From Methylobacter tundripaludum (GTDB lineage Bacteria; Pseudomonadota; Gammaproteobacteria; Methylococcales; Methylomonadaceae), in NCBI RefSeq assembly GCF_002934365.1, contig NZ_PTIY01000004.1:248001-312000 (forward strand): DNA of 64,000 nt, written 5' to 3'. Under the pieces are notes generated by a model. The model worked only from the letters and a program-made list of their open reading frames with translations, searched no databases and was not told where the DNA came from. The position numbers and the translations under genes were made by a program. Shown here piece by piece: positions 1 through 10,182 of this stretch (positions are counted from its first letter, which is position 1; each line of letters starts with the position of its first letter).

Positions 1-136
1 GGCGTTGTACAAGTGGCTGTAGGGTAGAGAGTTCAACTTCTTCGATCAATAAGCGATGTTAGTTATCAGTTGAATCGGCTATTGAGTATCACCACTGGCC
101 CGGATAGAGTGTTTTTCGGCAAAGGATTTGGTTAAA

Positions 137-324
137 AATAACTTCCCGAAATCACTGTCTTCTATCGTCAAGCCGTTCGTGCTGACCCTTCGACTACGCT
201 CAGGACTAAAGGCCTTGTCGAAGCATGATCGGCTTGACGCGGTAGGCCGAAATTTTTCCGTCCACCCTTCGACAAGCTCAGGGCGAACGGAAAAATTTTA
301 TCCGATCCATATCGGGAAGTTATT
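137..324 (+). repeat. MITE-like element, copy 1 (terminal inverted repeats)
   Basis: A 188-bp element begins AATAACTTCCCGA and ends TCGGGAAGTTATT, a 13-bp terminal inverted repeat. Inside it are REP-like arms built on CTTCGACAAGCTCAG and the complementary pair GTTCGTGCTGA / GGGCGAAC. Related copies lie at 12238-12398 (opposite orientation) and 18911-19118. It has no coding capacity of its own; the short open frames across it are incidental. It sits in the gene-free first 388 bp, just past the stop codon of the chemoreceptor gene, so it may also act as a transcript end. The 136 bp before it show nothing I recognise. Confidence 0.75.
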
Positions 325-388
325 AATGACCGCATCCAAAACAGCTGCGGACGGATTGGCGGTGTCCGCAGCCGGTCGGCGTTTTTAA

Positions 389-2749
389 CTAAAATTCCTC
401 CCATTCGTCGCTGGCCAATTGTGAGATCGGCTGAGCTTTGATTGCCGAACGCGATGGCTCCGGAAATCTCGCCACACTTTTCGCAGGCATGTAGGTCGCC
501 TGGTTTTTGGCTTTTTGAAAAGAACCGGTTGACTTGGTTTGAGGCATGTCGTCAAACGCATGGCGAGAGTAAGCATCCACTTTGAATTGCGCGACCGTGA
601 CCGCCAGGCTTTGCGCCTGTTCTTCCAGCGATTCCGCAGCTGCGGCGGCTTGTTCCACCAAAGCGGCGTTCTGCTGGGTCACGTCGTCCATTTGGCTGAT
701 GGCCATATTGACTTGCTCGATGCCGGCCGTTTGTTCTGTTGAGGCGGCGCTGATTTCGGACATCATCACGGTAACGCCGCGTATCGAGCCGACGATTTCC
801 TCCATGGTGTGACCTGCTTGTGTTACCAGTTTACTGCCTCCGGCGACTTTAACGACCGAATCGTCAATCAGGTGTTTGATTTCTCCGGCAGCCGTAGCGG
901 CGCGTTGCGCGAGATTGCGCACTTCGACGGCCACGACTGCAAAGCCCCGGCCTTGATCGCCGGCGGCGTTGAGCGCAAGGATGTTGGTCTGGAAAGCAAT
1001 GTCGTCGATGACCGAAATAATATCGCCTATTTTGCGCGAAGATTCGTTAATATCGTCCATCGTCCTGACCACTTGGCCGACCACCTCGACGCCTTTGCCG
1101 GCTATGTCGGATGCGTCAACGGCCAGTTGATTTGCCTGTTGGGCGTTTGCGGCATTATGCTGCACGGTCGAGGTCAGCTCCTCCATGCTGGCCGCCGTTT
1201 CTTCGAGGCTGGCGGCCTGCTCCTCGGTGCGATGCGACAAGTCGTTGTTGCCCGAGGCGATTTCTTTAGCGCCGGTGTTAATGTTGTCGGTGGCTTCTTT
1301 GATTTGAGAAACGATTTCCTTGAGTTTATCCACCGTGGTGTTGGCGTCATCCTTGAGTTGCCCGAAACTGCCGGCATAGTCATTGGTGATGGTTTGAGTC
1401 AGGTCGTTGCGGGACAATGCACCCAAAACGCGCACCACATCATTGATGCCGCTCTCGGTGGTTTCCATCAGTTCGTTAAGTCCTTCGCCCAGTTGCTTAA
1501 AGAAGCCGTCTTTTCCCTGGATTTCAACACGCCGGGTAAAATCGCCCATGACGGCGCCATGTACAATGCCGGCTACTTCCTGTTCCACTACAACCTCGAC
1601 AGTGCGATCCAGCCATTCGGCCACAACGCCAATGCGTTCACCGTCTTCACTGATAACCGGGTTGGCGACGACCACCATATTGTGACCGCCGATAGTTAAT
1701 TCCGAACGATGCGAGTCGGTTAATTTTTCCAACATGTCGCGTTGATGAGCCGGGTTTTTATGAAAAATATCAATATTGGCCCCCATCAATTTATCGGCGT
1801 TAAAATCCGGCAACTGTTCACGAATATCGGTTTCCGCCTTCTTGAACAGGCGTTGTACAGCTTGGTTCATATAGATAATATTAAAATTAGGATCGGCGAC
1901 CATTACCCCCGAATGAACGTTATCCAGCGCCCGGTTAATCTGCAAGGCGTCCGTCGTCATCTGCCTGGATTCGGCTAATTGCGAATTCAACATGACTTGC
2001 ACGACATAAAGCCCGCGCAATAAATCGCCCAGTTGATCGCTTCTGTTTAAGTTCAACCGGTTTTTAAATTTTCCGTCTGCTATGCAATAAAGCGCATAAA
2101 TACAGGTTTCGAGCGTAGCGATGACTTCATGCGTCAAACTGGCAATAATTCCCGCTGCGACTAGGGTCAGCACAGAGGTTGCCGCTAACGGCAAGTATTC
2201 CTGAGCTAAAAACAGCCGATATATCGAAAAACCGGTCAGCGCCAATATCATCGTTAATGCCAACGCTACTTTTTTTGAGATAGCCGTTTCGCTGACCGCT
2301 TTGGCGACGGCGGCAATTCCTGTAGGCCGTAGCTTTGCAATATTGGCATTCAGCTTTTTGTACACGTTTTCCGCATGGGTTATTTGTTCGCGGTTGGGCG
2401 CGTAACGGGCGGACAAATATTCATGGAGGACTCCATTTTGATAGATCGGCACCACATTAGCTTCGACCCAGTAATAGTCGCCGGATTTAGTCCTGTTTTT
2501 TACCGGAGCGGACCAAGGTTTGCCCTGTTTTATCGTCGTCCATAAATCATCAAAAGCAGCCGTCGGCATATCGGGATGACGAACGATGTTATGGCTGGAG
2601 CCGATTAATTCTTCCCGTGTAAAACCGCTGATGGCAATAAATGCGTCATTGGCGTAGGTGATACGGCCTTTTAAATCAGTCCGGGTAACCAATATTTCGC
2701 TTTTTTTCATCAGGACTTCTTTATCTGTTACCGGCATGTTGATTTTCAT
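389..2749 (-). CDS. Methyl-accepting chemotaxis protein with Aer-like PAS sensor
   Basis: This is a 786-residue chemoreceptor. An N-terminal PAS domain (about 20-125; [25 protein letters not shown]) resembles the FAD-binding PAS of Aer-type energy or redox sensors. Two adjacent membrane segments follow (about 164-208), then a second PAS-like region (about 275-385), a HAMP-like region and the MCP signalling domain (about 480-740). The C-terminal five residues EWEEF match the pentapeptide that tethers CheR and CheB in high-abundance receptors. At the cytoplasmic hairpin tip the sequence reads [10 protein letters not shown] (N594 onward). Most MCPs have NAAVEAARAGEQGRGF here, so six residues are missing in frame just before the turn. 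The gene starts 59 bp after the diguanylate cyclase gene ends and is probably the last member of that operon. Confidence 0.93.
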   Translation of the reverse strand: MKINMPVTDKEVLMKKSEILVTRTDLKGRITYANDAFIAISGFTREELIGSSHNIVRHPDMPTAAFDDLWTTIKQGKPWSAPVKNRTKSGDYYWVEANVVPIYQNGVLHEYLSARYAPNREQITHAENVYKKLNANIAKLRPTGIAAVAKAVSETAISKKVALALTMILALTGFSIYRLFLAQEYLPLAATSVLTLVAAGIIASLTHEVIATLETCIYALYCIADGKFKNRLNLNRSDQLGDLLRGLYVVQVMLNSQLAESRQMTTDALQINRALDNVHSGVMVADPNFNIIYMNQAVQRLFKKAETDIREQLPDFNADKLMGANIDIFHKNPAHQRDMLEKLTDSHRSELTIGGHNMVVVANPVISEDGERIGVVAEWLDRTVEVVVEQEVAGIVHGAVMGDFTRRVEIQGKDGFFKQLGEGLNELMETTESGINDVVRVLGALSRNDLTQTITNDYAGSFGQLKDDANTTVDKLKEIVSQIKEATDNINTGAKEIASGNNDLSHRTEEQAASLEETAASMEELTSTVQHNAANAQQANQLAVDASDIAGKGVEVVGQVVRTMDDINESSRKIGDIISVIDDIAFQTNILALNAAGDQGRGFAVVAVEVRNLAQRAATAAGEIKHLIDDSVVKVAGGSKLVTQAGHTMEEIVGSIRGVTVMMSEISAASTEQTAGIEQVNMAISQMDDVTQQNAALVEQAAAAAESLEEQAQSLAVTVAQFKVDAYSRHAFDDMPQTKSTGSFQKAKNQATYMPAKSVARFPEPSRSAIKAQPISQLASDEWEEF

Positions 2750-2808
2750 GGTAATTCCTCATTCTTAAAGTAAATAATTTTTCTTTTTCAGCGGTTTTCT
2801 AAACAGTC

Positions 2809-3750
2809 TCAAGTCGCCAACTCCACCCGGTTACGCCCGGCGACTTTGGCGCGATAAAGCGCTTGATCGGCGGCGTCGATAGCGGTTTCCTTGTCCAGTG
2901 AAGGAATAGCGCGGGCCACCCCGGCGCTGACGGTGACGTTGATGGTTTGGCCTTTGCCGACGTCTATCGGCATGGCTTCAATGGTTTGGCGCAGACGTTC
3001 AGCCAGTCCGCCGGCCTCTTCAAGTCCGGTATCGGGCAGCAACACGGCAAATTCCTCGCCTCCGAGACGGCTCGGCAGATCGTTTGCCCGGAGGCTTTTT
3101 TGAAGCGCCTCGGCTATGGCCTTGAGCACGACGTCTCCGGCAGGGTGGCCGAAAGAATCGTTGACCTGCTTGAAGTGGTCCAGATCCAGGAGGATCAGCG
3201 TAAACTCCCCGCCATAACGCCTGAGACGGGCAAACTCCGTTTTCAGCCGATCGTCGAGTTGGCGGCGGTTAGGCAAGCCTGTCAGAGGGTCGTATAGCGC
3301 CAATTCTTCCAGTCGGCGGATCAGATTGACGCGCTCGCTAATATCGTGAAAGACCACGACGACTCCGTCGAGTTCGCCTTCGATCACAAGCGGTTGCACA
3401 TTCAGATGCACGGGAATCAGGCGCCCATTCTTGTGGCGGAAGATATGGTCTCCTCTGCGAGGCTGTCCATCGACAGTCGTGCGGCGGATAAGACATTTAT
3501 TGCTTAGATAAATTCGATTTTCAGCATAATGCTGATGAAAAGCCGGCCGAAGATCTTTGCCAAGGACATCACTGATGGAAAGATCCATCAGCTCCAGAGC
3601 CGCCCGGTTAACGTAAATACAGAGCCCCTCCTTATCGCAACTGAAGACGCCATCGCCAAGCGACTCCATGATGTTCTCCAGATGGAGCAGTCCGGTATTT
3701 CGTCCATGGGGTGGTCTGCGTTGCTCCTGAGAGTTATGCATCGTTTTCAT
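2809..3750 (-). CDS. PAS-GGDEF diguanylate cyclase
   Basis: A 313-residue soluble protein with a PAS domain (about 25-130) and a GGDEF domain (about 150-313). The active-site motif GGEEF is intact at about 229-233. An inhibitory-site RxxD (RAND) sits five residues before it, so an active, product-inhibited c-di-GMP synthase is predicted. Its start overlaps the end of the upstream histidine kinase gene by 17 bp, which implies translational coupling. It supplies c-di-GMP synthesis in the same operon as an EAL phosphodiesterase. Confidence 0.93.
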   Translation of the reverse strand: MKTMHNSQEQRRPPHGRNTGLLHLENIMESLGDGVFSCDKEGLCIYVNRAALELMDLSISDVLGKDLRPAFHQHYAENRIYLSNKCLIRRTTVDGQPRRGDHIFRHKNGRLIPVHLNVQPLVIEGELDGVVVVFHDISERVNLIRRLEELALYDPLTGLPNRRQLDDRLKTEFARLRRYGGEFTLILLDLDHFKQVNDSFGHPAGDVVLKAIAEALQKSLRANDLPSRLGGEEFAVLLPDTGLEEAGGLAERLRQTIEAMPIDVGKGQTINVTVSAGVARAIPSLDKETAIDAADQALYRAKVAGRNRVELAT

Positions 3751-5851
3751 CCGTAGTCAGTATTGTTCGAATTTGCCCCAGCAGCGTCGGGACGTCGAAA
3801 GGCTTGGTAAGATAGGTCAGGAAGCCCGCATTCAGGCCGGTTTTGACGTCGCCGGGCATCGCCGCGGCGCTGACGGCGATAACCGGAATAGCCGCGGTGC
3901 GGGGATTAGCCTTGATTGCCTTGAGGGCGTCGAGACCGTTCATGCCGGGCAGGTTGATGTCCATCAGGATAAGGTTGGGCCTGAGATCATGAAGCATCAT
4001 TAATCCGTCTTCGGCATTTTCGGCGGTGCGCAGTTCGACGCCCGGAAGCATTCGGAAGATATGTTTCATCACATTGATGTTGACCGGGTTGTCTTCCACA
4101 TAGAGTACGCGCCCTTTGCAGGGTATTCCCGCATCGGCGGTGGAAAAACCGGCTGTCAGTTTCGCCGGCATCTTGTGTGCGGGCAGGGCCAGCGGCAGTT
4201 CCAGCCAGAAACAGCTGCCGACGCCGAGGTGACTGTCGAAACCGATCCGTCCGTCCAAAGCTTCTACAAGATTCTTACAAATAGCAAGACCAATGCCCGT
4301 GCCTTCGATATTGGTTTTTTCCGCGCCCAGCCGCTGGAAAGGCTGAAAAAGATCCGAGCGAAGCTCTTCGGCGATACCCGGTCCGGTATCGACTACCGTA
4401 ATACGAACGGTATTTTCAATCGCGACGCAGCTGCACATGACATTGCCGCCCTCGTAGTTATATTTCACCGCATTGGTGAGCAGATTGAGCAGGATCTGCC
4501 TGACGCGCGAGCGGTCGGCCCGGGTATGGAGTTCATCGGTACAGGACTGACGGATGACGATGCCGCGGGCTGCGGCGGCGGGTTGTAACAGGGCGACGAC
4601 TTCATCGATCAGCGGCGCGAGCGGAACGGCTTCAATGGACAGGTCCAGCCGGCCCGACTCGATGCGCGCCAGATCCAGTATTTCGTTGATCAGCTCGAGA
4701 AGATGACGGCCTCCGTTCAAGACATGCCCTATGGCTTCCTTTTGCGGCGGCGTCATCGGCCCCGGTATCTCCATCTCAAGCATCTGCGCAAAGCCGACGA
4801 TGGCGTTCAGCGGGGTGCGCAGCTCATGGCTCATGCTTGCAAGAAAGGCCGACTTGGCGCGGCTGGCGGCTTCCGCGGCTTCACTGGCGGCGACTAAATC
4901 GTTTTCCGCCTGTTTGCGTTCCGTGATGTCTTCTCCTGAGCTCAGCGTACCGGCAATCTTGCCGTTTCTACCGTTAAGGTAAGCGTTGTGCCAGGCAACC
5001 AGGCGCTCTTTGCCGTCGCGGCACAGCACCGGATTTTCGAAGTATTCGACTGTTTCCGCCTCGCCGGACATGATGCGCCTGAACATCGGATAAGCCGTTT
5101 CCATGCCCAACGGCTGCGGCAGGCAGCGCTCGAACCAGTTGCAGCCCAGCAGTTCGCTTTCCTGGTAGCCCAGCAGATCGCATCCTTTACGGTTGATCAT
5201 CGTGATATGGCCGCGCCAGTCCAGGGATACCATGACTGTCTGCACGGTGTCGAGATAACGCTGCTTGTGGTCGCGCTCGAGGCGCAATTCCGTTTCGTGT
5301 TCGAGCAGCCACTGCATCATCCGCCAACCCATCAGGGCGAGAACGCTCGCATAGGCGGTCAAGTTCCAGGCCATGTGCAGCCAAGTCAAGGGATGGTAGG
5401 CATAGAGTTGATAATTCAACTCGAATTCCAGCCAATGGTTGCTTGCAGCTACGCCAATCAGCACAACGCACAGGGCATTGCCGATTATCAGCCGCCATGC
5501 GACTTTTTCACCGAGAAACAGGATCCCAACAAAGGCGCTTAAAACCACATAAGTACCGGCGGTTGCCACCGGTCCCAGTTGCGAGAGTCCGCCAAAGGCC
5601 GCCAGCAACATAACGCCCAGCAAGCCTAATGTCCGTGCATGATAGGAAATGCGTCGCCGATTCAGCCACAGCAGCCAGAGTGCGGCTAACAATGCAACGT
5701 GGAGCAGCATCACCGGACGCCAGCCGATATATAATGCTCTCGCCAGAGAGATTCCCACTCCCGGCACAGCGGTAATGCTTATCCAAAACAGGGTATCGTC
5801 GAGCAGGCGGCTGCGCAGTCCGGCAAAATCCTTGGCAGGCGTCGTGGTCAT
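3734..5851 (-). CDS. Membrane hybrid sensor histidine kinase (PAS-HisKA-HATPase-REC)
   Basis: A 705-residue hybrid kinase. The first ~190 residues contain about five or six hydrophobic segments (a MASE-like membrane sensor, not assigned to a named family). A PAS domain follows (about 205-325), then HisKA with SHELRTPLNAIVGF (phospho-His near 341). The HATPase domain has an N-box (LLNLLTNAVKYN), VVDTGPGI and GTGIGLAICKNLV. A C-terminal receiver (about 580-700) carries the phospho-acceptor in ILMDINLPGMNG and a K in LTKPFD. Its ATG overlaps the stop of the upstream 1444-residue gene (ATGA). It is the only protein in this operon with a complete catalytic ATPase domain, so it may feed phosphate to the neighbouring receivers. 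Confidence 0.93.
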   Translation of the reverse strand: MTTTPAKDFAGLRSRLLDDTLFWISITAVPGVGISLARALYIGWRPVMLLHVALLAALWLLWLNRRRISYHARTLGLLGVMLLAAFGGLSQLGPVATAGTYVVLSAFVGILFLGEKVAWRLIIGNALCVVLIGVAASNHWLEFELNYQLYAYHPLTWLHMAWNLTAYASVLALMGWRMMQWLLEHETELRLERDHKQRYLDTVQTVMVSLDWRGHITMINRKGCDLLGYQESELLGCNWFERCLPQPLGMETAYPMFRRIMSGEAETVEYFENPVLCRDGKERLVAWHNAYLNGRNGKIAGTLSSGEDITERKQAENDLVAASEAAEAASRAKSAFLASMSHELRTPLNAIVGFAQMLEMEIPGPMTPPQKEAIGHVLNGGRHLLELINEILDLARIESGRLDLSIEAVPLAPLIDEVVALLQPAAAARGIVIRQSCTDELHTRADRSRVRQILLNLLTNAVKYNYEGGNVMCSCVAIENTVRITVVDTGPGIAEELRSDLFQPFQRLGAEKTNIEGTGIGLAICKNLVEALDGRIGFDSHLGVGSCFWLELPLALPAHKMPAKLTAGFSTADAGIPCKGRVLYVEDNPVNINVMKHIFRMLPGVELRTAENAEDGLMMLHDLRPNLILMDINLPGMNGLDALKAIKANPRTAAIPVIAVSAAAMPGDVKTGLNAGFLTYLTKPFDVPTLLGQIRTILTTDENDA

Positions 5852-8800
5852 CGTTGCGATTCTTGTACAGGACGCCGATTGCGCAACCAGACGATCAGCT
5901 CTTCGACCGGCATCGCCTTGGCGATATGCCAGCCTTGCACCTGATCGCAGCCGAGGCCGCGCACCAAATCCAGATCCGCTTGCGTTTCGACGCCTTCAGC
6001 GACGGTGAACAGATTCAGTTTCCGGGCCATCTCGATGCTGGAGGACAGAATCGCGCGTTTGTCCGGTTTTTCGGCGGCGCCGTGAACGAAACTGCGGTCG
6101 AGCTTGAGTTCGCAAAAAGGAAAGCGCTGCAACTGATCCATCGACGAATAGCCGGTGCCGAAATCATCAATCGACAATTTGAAGCCTTTGAGCCGCAAGC
6201 GGGTCATGACATCCATCGATGTCGCTATATCGGTCATGATGCCGGTTTCGGTGATTTCCAGGGTCAGGTTTTCCGTCTTGAAGCCTGTCGCCTGAATGCT
6301 GGCCTGGATGAATTCAGGCAGGTTGATGTCGCCCAGCCAGTTCATCGACAGGTTGACCGCGACGGCGAGCGGGAAGCCCGCATCGCTCAGGCGGGCGCCG
6401 CCGATCATGGCCTTGGTGACCAGCACTTCCGAGAGCGTGCCAATCAAGCCGTATTGTTCGGCCATGTCGATGAAATGCTCGGGACTGATCGATTTGCCGT
6501 CGTGTTGCCAGCGCGCCAATGCCTCGACCCCCACCACACGCAAGGTGTCGGCGTCGACCTTGGGTTGGAAATGCACACTGAATTCGTCACGCCGCATACC
6601 CTCCAGTATGTCGTTGGGAGAGACGGCTATTGTCGCCGGCTGCGCCGGTGTCTTTGACTGTTCGCAAGACTCCAGCAGCAGGTTTGCCAGAACATCCTGG
6701 GTCATCGGTTTTTTTATCGTGCCGCGCAGACGCAGTCCCTTGACCCGGGCCAGATCGGCAGCGGTCTGCAACAACTTTTCATCGACCCCGCTGTAAATAA
6801 TCAGGCAATTCCGGTAATCGGTTTCGGCCAACCGTCGCAGGAATTCGATGCCATCCATGACGGGCATGTTGAGGTCGGTGATAATCAGGTCGATGCCGTG
6901 GTCTTGCCGGGAAATTTCCGCCAACGCCGCTATGCCGCCGTCAACGCTCAGCACATTGCCGATTCCCAGCGAAGACAGCAGCAGATTGACCTGCCGGCGC
7001 GCCATCGGATCGTCATCGATCACCAGTACTCGGTGCGGCAGATTGTCGCCGGCCGCCGAGGCCGTTTTGTTATCGGTAATAACCGGCGATACGGAGAGAC
7101 GGCTCACGGCAATTTCCACGTCGCTCAGCGCATATTCAAGTTCTGTAAAAAAGATTGCCGCCGCTTCCAGTCGACCCATCTTGGCGGCGTTCTCAAGCGT
7201 TTCGGCCAAGTCGGCGAAACGCAGAGCCCCCACCATGCGAGCCGAAGATTTAAGCTTGTGCATCGATAGCGCCAGCTTGCGTCCATCGCATTCAGCAAGA
7301 TGCAGCCGACAGATGGGCAGGTCGCCGCGCGCGGTGATGGTGAACAGGTCGATAATTTCGCAGGTTTGTTTGGTGTCGGTAGTGCCGACGATGCGGGCCA
7401 GGTAATCGGTATCCAATGTGATTTTGCTTTCCCTGACCGGCGTCTCGGCGACTTCGTTACGGGGGCTGGCCGGAGAGGCGTGCGGCAGCCAGTATTCCAG
7501 CATGCGGCGCAGATCGTCCAGCTCGATGGGCTTGGGCAGGACGTCGTCCATGCCGGCTTGCCGACAGGCTGCGAGTTCTTCCGGGTGATGAACGGCGGTG
7601 ATCGCAATCATCGGCACGTAGCTCCCGCTTTCCTGTTCGGAGGCGCGAATGGCGCGGGCCAGTTCCAGGCCGTTCATGCCGGGCATGTTGCGATCGACCA
7701 GCATCAGGTCATGGCCGCCGGATTTCCATTTGTTCAGCGCCAGAGAACCGTCGCCGGCAATGTCGGCTTCGTAACCCAGTGCGTCGAGTTGCATACGCAG
7801 CACGGCCTGGTTGGCGGGGTTGTCTTCGGCAACCAAAATGCGCCGTCGCTCATTCTTGCGTCCGGTCTCGACGGTTATTGAGGGGACGGATGCCGGTAAC
7901 TCGCTAGCCGGGACATCGGCGTCAACCCGGTCGAGCAGGTCGCCGATCAGCTGGGAGAACTGCGCTCCGCCCTTGACGATTTCGTCGATTTGTAGCCGGG
8001 TTTCGGTATCCAGCGCATCGTTCATCTGTAGAATCTGCGCATGACAGAGAATGGCGTTCAACGGCGTGCGCAGCTCGTGCCCCCAACTTGCGAGGAATTC
8101 CGATTTGGCGTTATTGGCGCGGTCGGCGTCATCCCTGGCTCGTTGCAGTTCATCGATGATATGCTGTTGCAGACGCCTTAGCCGGGCGGCTTCAAGGATG
8201 CCGACATAGCTGGCGGTGAACGTTTGCAGGAAGTCGGCCATGGCTTCGTCATAGCCGCCGGGGCGATTGGCCAGTCCCGCCATGCCGATCAGCGTTTCGC
8301 CCTGGAGAATAGGGACGCCGAGAAAAGCGTTGAGCGGCGGATGCCCTTCGGACAGAACGTCCCGGAGGGGGGCGGATAACGGGTCGTTGGCAATGACGGT
8401 CTCGCCCGTATGCAGAACGGCGTCGATCAGGTTGTCGAGATTGCGAAACTCCAGGCCCCGTGCGCGGGTTTCGTCATAAAGATGCCAGTCGGCTTTATCC
8501 CAGTAAATGTCGGAGATCGCATGGATTTTCAGGCAGGGTGCGCCGTCCTGATTTTGCTGTACTTCGCCGAGGAAGCCCCAGGCGCTGTCGGTCAACAACA
8601 GCATGCCGTCGAGCAGCAGTTCGGAGGTCGCCGCAATATCGTGACTGGAGATGAAATACTCGAACGCCTGCCGCAGCAAATCCAACAGGCGGCCTCGACG
8701 CTCCTGTTCGGTCTGTAGGCGTTTTTGTTGGGTTACATCGGTGCGGATGGAGACGTATTGCTCCGGCAGGCCGCGCTCGTCCAGGATAGGAACGATGGTG

Positions 8801-10182
8801 CTCTGCACCCAGTAGGGACTGCCGTCCTTCTTGCGGTTCTGCACCACGCCCTGCCAGATGCGCCCGGCGGAAATCGTGCGCCACATGTCTTCGAAGAAGG
8901 CGCTCGGATGGTGGCCGGACTTGACGATACGGTGGTTGCGGCCGATCAATTCTTCTCGGCTGTAACCGCTGATTGCGCAGAAATTCGGGTTGGCGTCGAT
9001 AATCGTGCCGTCCAGAGCGGCGACGGAAACGATGGCATGAACATCAAGGGCGTTTTTCAGGCTGTCCCGTTGCCGCATGGCGAGGCGGCTTTGACGGGAC
9101 GCGATCTGGTATATGCGGAACTGTCGCGTCCGCGTCATGACGGCGGTTACCAGCAGGCGCGCATCGACCGGTTTGACAAGGTAATCCTCGCCGCCGGAAA
9201 GGCGGGCATCGAGTTGGTGTTTGATGTCATCGAATGCGGAGAGGTAGATGACCGGCAACCGGGCATAGCGTATATCCCGGTGCAGCAGTGCGGCCAGATC
9301 GGTACCCCGGCAAGTCGGCGTTTCGACGTTCAGGATGCAGGCTTCGGGGTCGAATTTCCCCAGGAAATCCCGTGCCGCGCCCGGATCATCGATGGCCAGT
9401 ACATTGAATCCGATAGCTTCCAGCAGCTTGGCATGGAAATCCAGGATAGCGGCATTGTCGTCGATCAGCATGATGCGATAGGGCGTTCTAGGCATCCAGG
9501 CCAGGCCGGCCAGTTCCGTGATCAGATGTGCGGCATCCAGCGGCAGGTCGAGCAGGAGCCGCGCACCGGCCCGGCGCACCTTGATCTGGGTACGGAAATC
9601 GCCGGTATCATCCAAGGCTGCCAACAGGGACGAAGCGGGAAGGCTGTCGGCCGCCGCAGGTAATAGGGAGGCTATAATATCCGCATGCCCGGCCAGCCAA
9701 CTTGCAGCGGCAAGCACGATTGTGCGGTCCGCCCCCAAGGCTTCGGCTGTCTGATCGACGGTGGCCGCGCGCACTACGGCGAACCCGAGCGAACTTAGGT
9801 TTACGGCCAGGTCTGCAAGGCCGTCGGATGCGTCGCCGGCCAGCACAAACGTCCAGTCAGCAGGGCGGGCGGGGAGCATGTCGCAGTCCACTTTGCCGGC
9901 CAGTTGTCCAGCCTCCAGCAGGTCGGCTAATCGGGTTGCGGCGCGCAAGAAAGACGTTAGTCTTGCTTCTTTAGGCGCATCCTGGATGAACTCGCCAAGC
10001 AAATCGGAAAGTGCGTCGGCGCGGCCGGCGGCTTCGGTCCATTTGACGCGCTCGCACTCTTCGATGACTTGACCGGTAATATATTTCAGGCGCACGCCCG
10101 GCAGGCGAGCCCAACCGTTTGCGGCCAGCTTGGTCGCCAATTCGCGGATTTCCCGCGCCAGTTCCAGCTGCACTGCGGTCAT
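5848..10182 (-). CDS. Large hybrid signalling protein REC-PAS-GAF-HisKA-REC-HPt-REC-EAL lacking an ATPase domain
   Basis: A 1444-residue multidomain protein. Visible order: unassigned N-terminus (1-230); receiver 1 (about 235-355), whose phospho-acceptor position reads ILNVETP, Asn instead of Asp; PAS (380-490); GAF (497-665); HisKA with GHELRTPLNAIL (about 690-750); receiver 2 with MLVDRNMPGMNG (777-897); HPt with MHKLKSSARMVG (about 930-1040); receiver 3 with IITDLNMPVMDG (1047-1170); and EAL (1195-1435). The EAL domain keeps VEALARW, AVNLSMNW, LEITETG, IDDFGTGYSS, LKLDRSF and VAEGVET, so it should be an active c-di-GMP phosphodiesterase. No N-, G1- or G2-box separates HisKA from receiver 2, so the HATPase is absent. 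Both ends overlap neighbours by ATGA. Confidence 0.9.
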   Translation of the reverse strand: MTAVQLELAREIRELATKLAANGWARLPGVRLKYITGQVIEECERVKWTEAAGRADALSDLLGEFIQDAPKEARLTSFLRAATRLADLLEAGQLAGKVDCDMLPARPADWTFVLAGDASDGLADLAVNLSSLGFAVVRAATVDQTAEALGADRTIVLAAASWLAGHADIIASLLPAAADSLPASSLLAALDDTGDFRTQIKVRRAGARLLLDLPLDAAHLITELAGLAWMPRTPYRIMLIDDNAAILDFHAKLLEAIGFNVLAIDDPGAARDFLGKFDPEACILNVETPTCRGTDLAALLHRDIRYARLPVIYLSAFDDIKHQLDARLSGGEDYLVKPVDARLLVTAVMTRTRQFRIYQIASRQSRLAMRQRDSLKNALDVHAIVSVAALDGTIIDANPNFCAISGYSREELIGRNHRIVKSGHHPSAFFEDMWRTISAGRIWQGVVQNRKKDGSPYWVQSTIVPILDERGLPEQYVSIRTDVTQQKRLQTEQERRGRLLDLLRQAFEYFISSHDIAATSELLLDGMLLLTDSAWGFLGEVQQNQDGAPCLKIHAISDIYWDKADWHLYDETRARGLEFRNLDNLIDAVLHTGETVIANDPLSAPLRDVLSEGHPPLNAFLGVPILQGETLIGMAGLANRPGGYDEAMADFLQTFTASYVGILEAARLRRLQQHIIDELQRARDDADRANNAKSEFLASWGHELRTPLNAILCHAQILQMNDALDTETRLQIDEIVKGGAQFSQLIGDLLDRVDADVPASELPASVPSITVETGRKNERRRILVAEDNPANQAVLRMQLDALGYEADIAGDGSLALNKWKSGGHDLMLVDRNMPGMNGLELARAIRASEQESGSYVPMIAITAVHHPEELAACRQAGMDDVLPKPIELDDLRRMLEYWLPHASPASPRNEVAETPVRESKITLDTDYLARIVGTTDTKQTCEIIDLFTITARGDLPICRLHLAECDGRKLALSMHKLKSSARMVGALRFADLAETLENAAKMGRLEAAAIFFTELEYALSDVEIAVSRLSVSPVITDNKTASAAGDNLPHRVLVIDDDPMARRQVNLLLSSLGIGNVLSVDGGIAALAEISRQDHGIDLIITDLNMPVMDGIEFLRRLAETDYRNCLIIYSGVDEKLLQTAADLARVKGLRLRGTIKKPMTQDVLANLLLESCEQSKTPAQPATIAVSPNDILEGMRRDEFSVHFQPKVDADTLRVVGVEALARWQHDGKSISPEHFIDMAEQYGLIGTLSEVLVTKAMIGGARLSDAGFPLAVAVNLSMNWLGDINLPEFIQASIQATGFKTENLTLEITETGIMTDIATSMDVMTRLRLKGFKLSIDDFGTGYSSMDQLQRFPFCELKLDRSFVHGAAEKPDKRAILSSSIEMARKLNLFTVAEGVETQADLDLVRGLGCDQVQGWHIAKAMPVEELIVWLRNRRPVQESQR

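Noticed and set aside
809-1699. 296-residue open frame on the plus strand inside the chemoreceptor gene
   Set aside because: It is antisense to a clear MCP coding region, has no recognisable domain and reflects codon bias on the opposite strand. Similar long antisense frames across narK, narG, the giant proteins and the hybrid kinase were rejected for the same reason.
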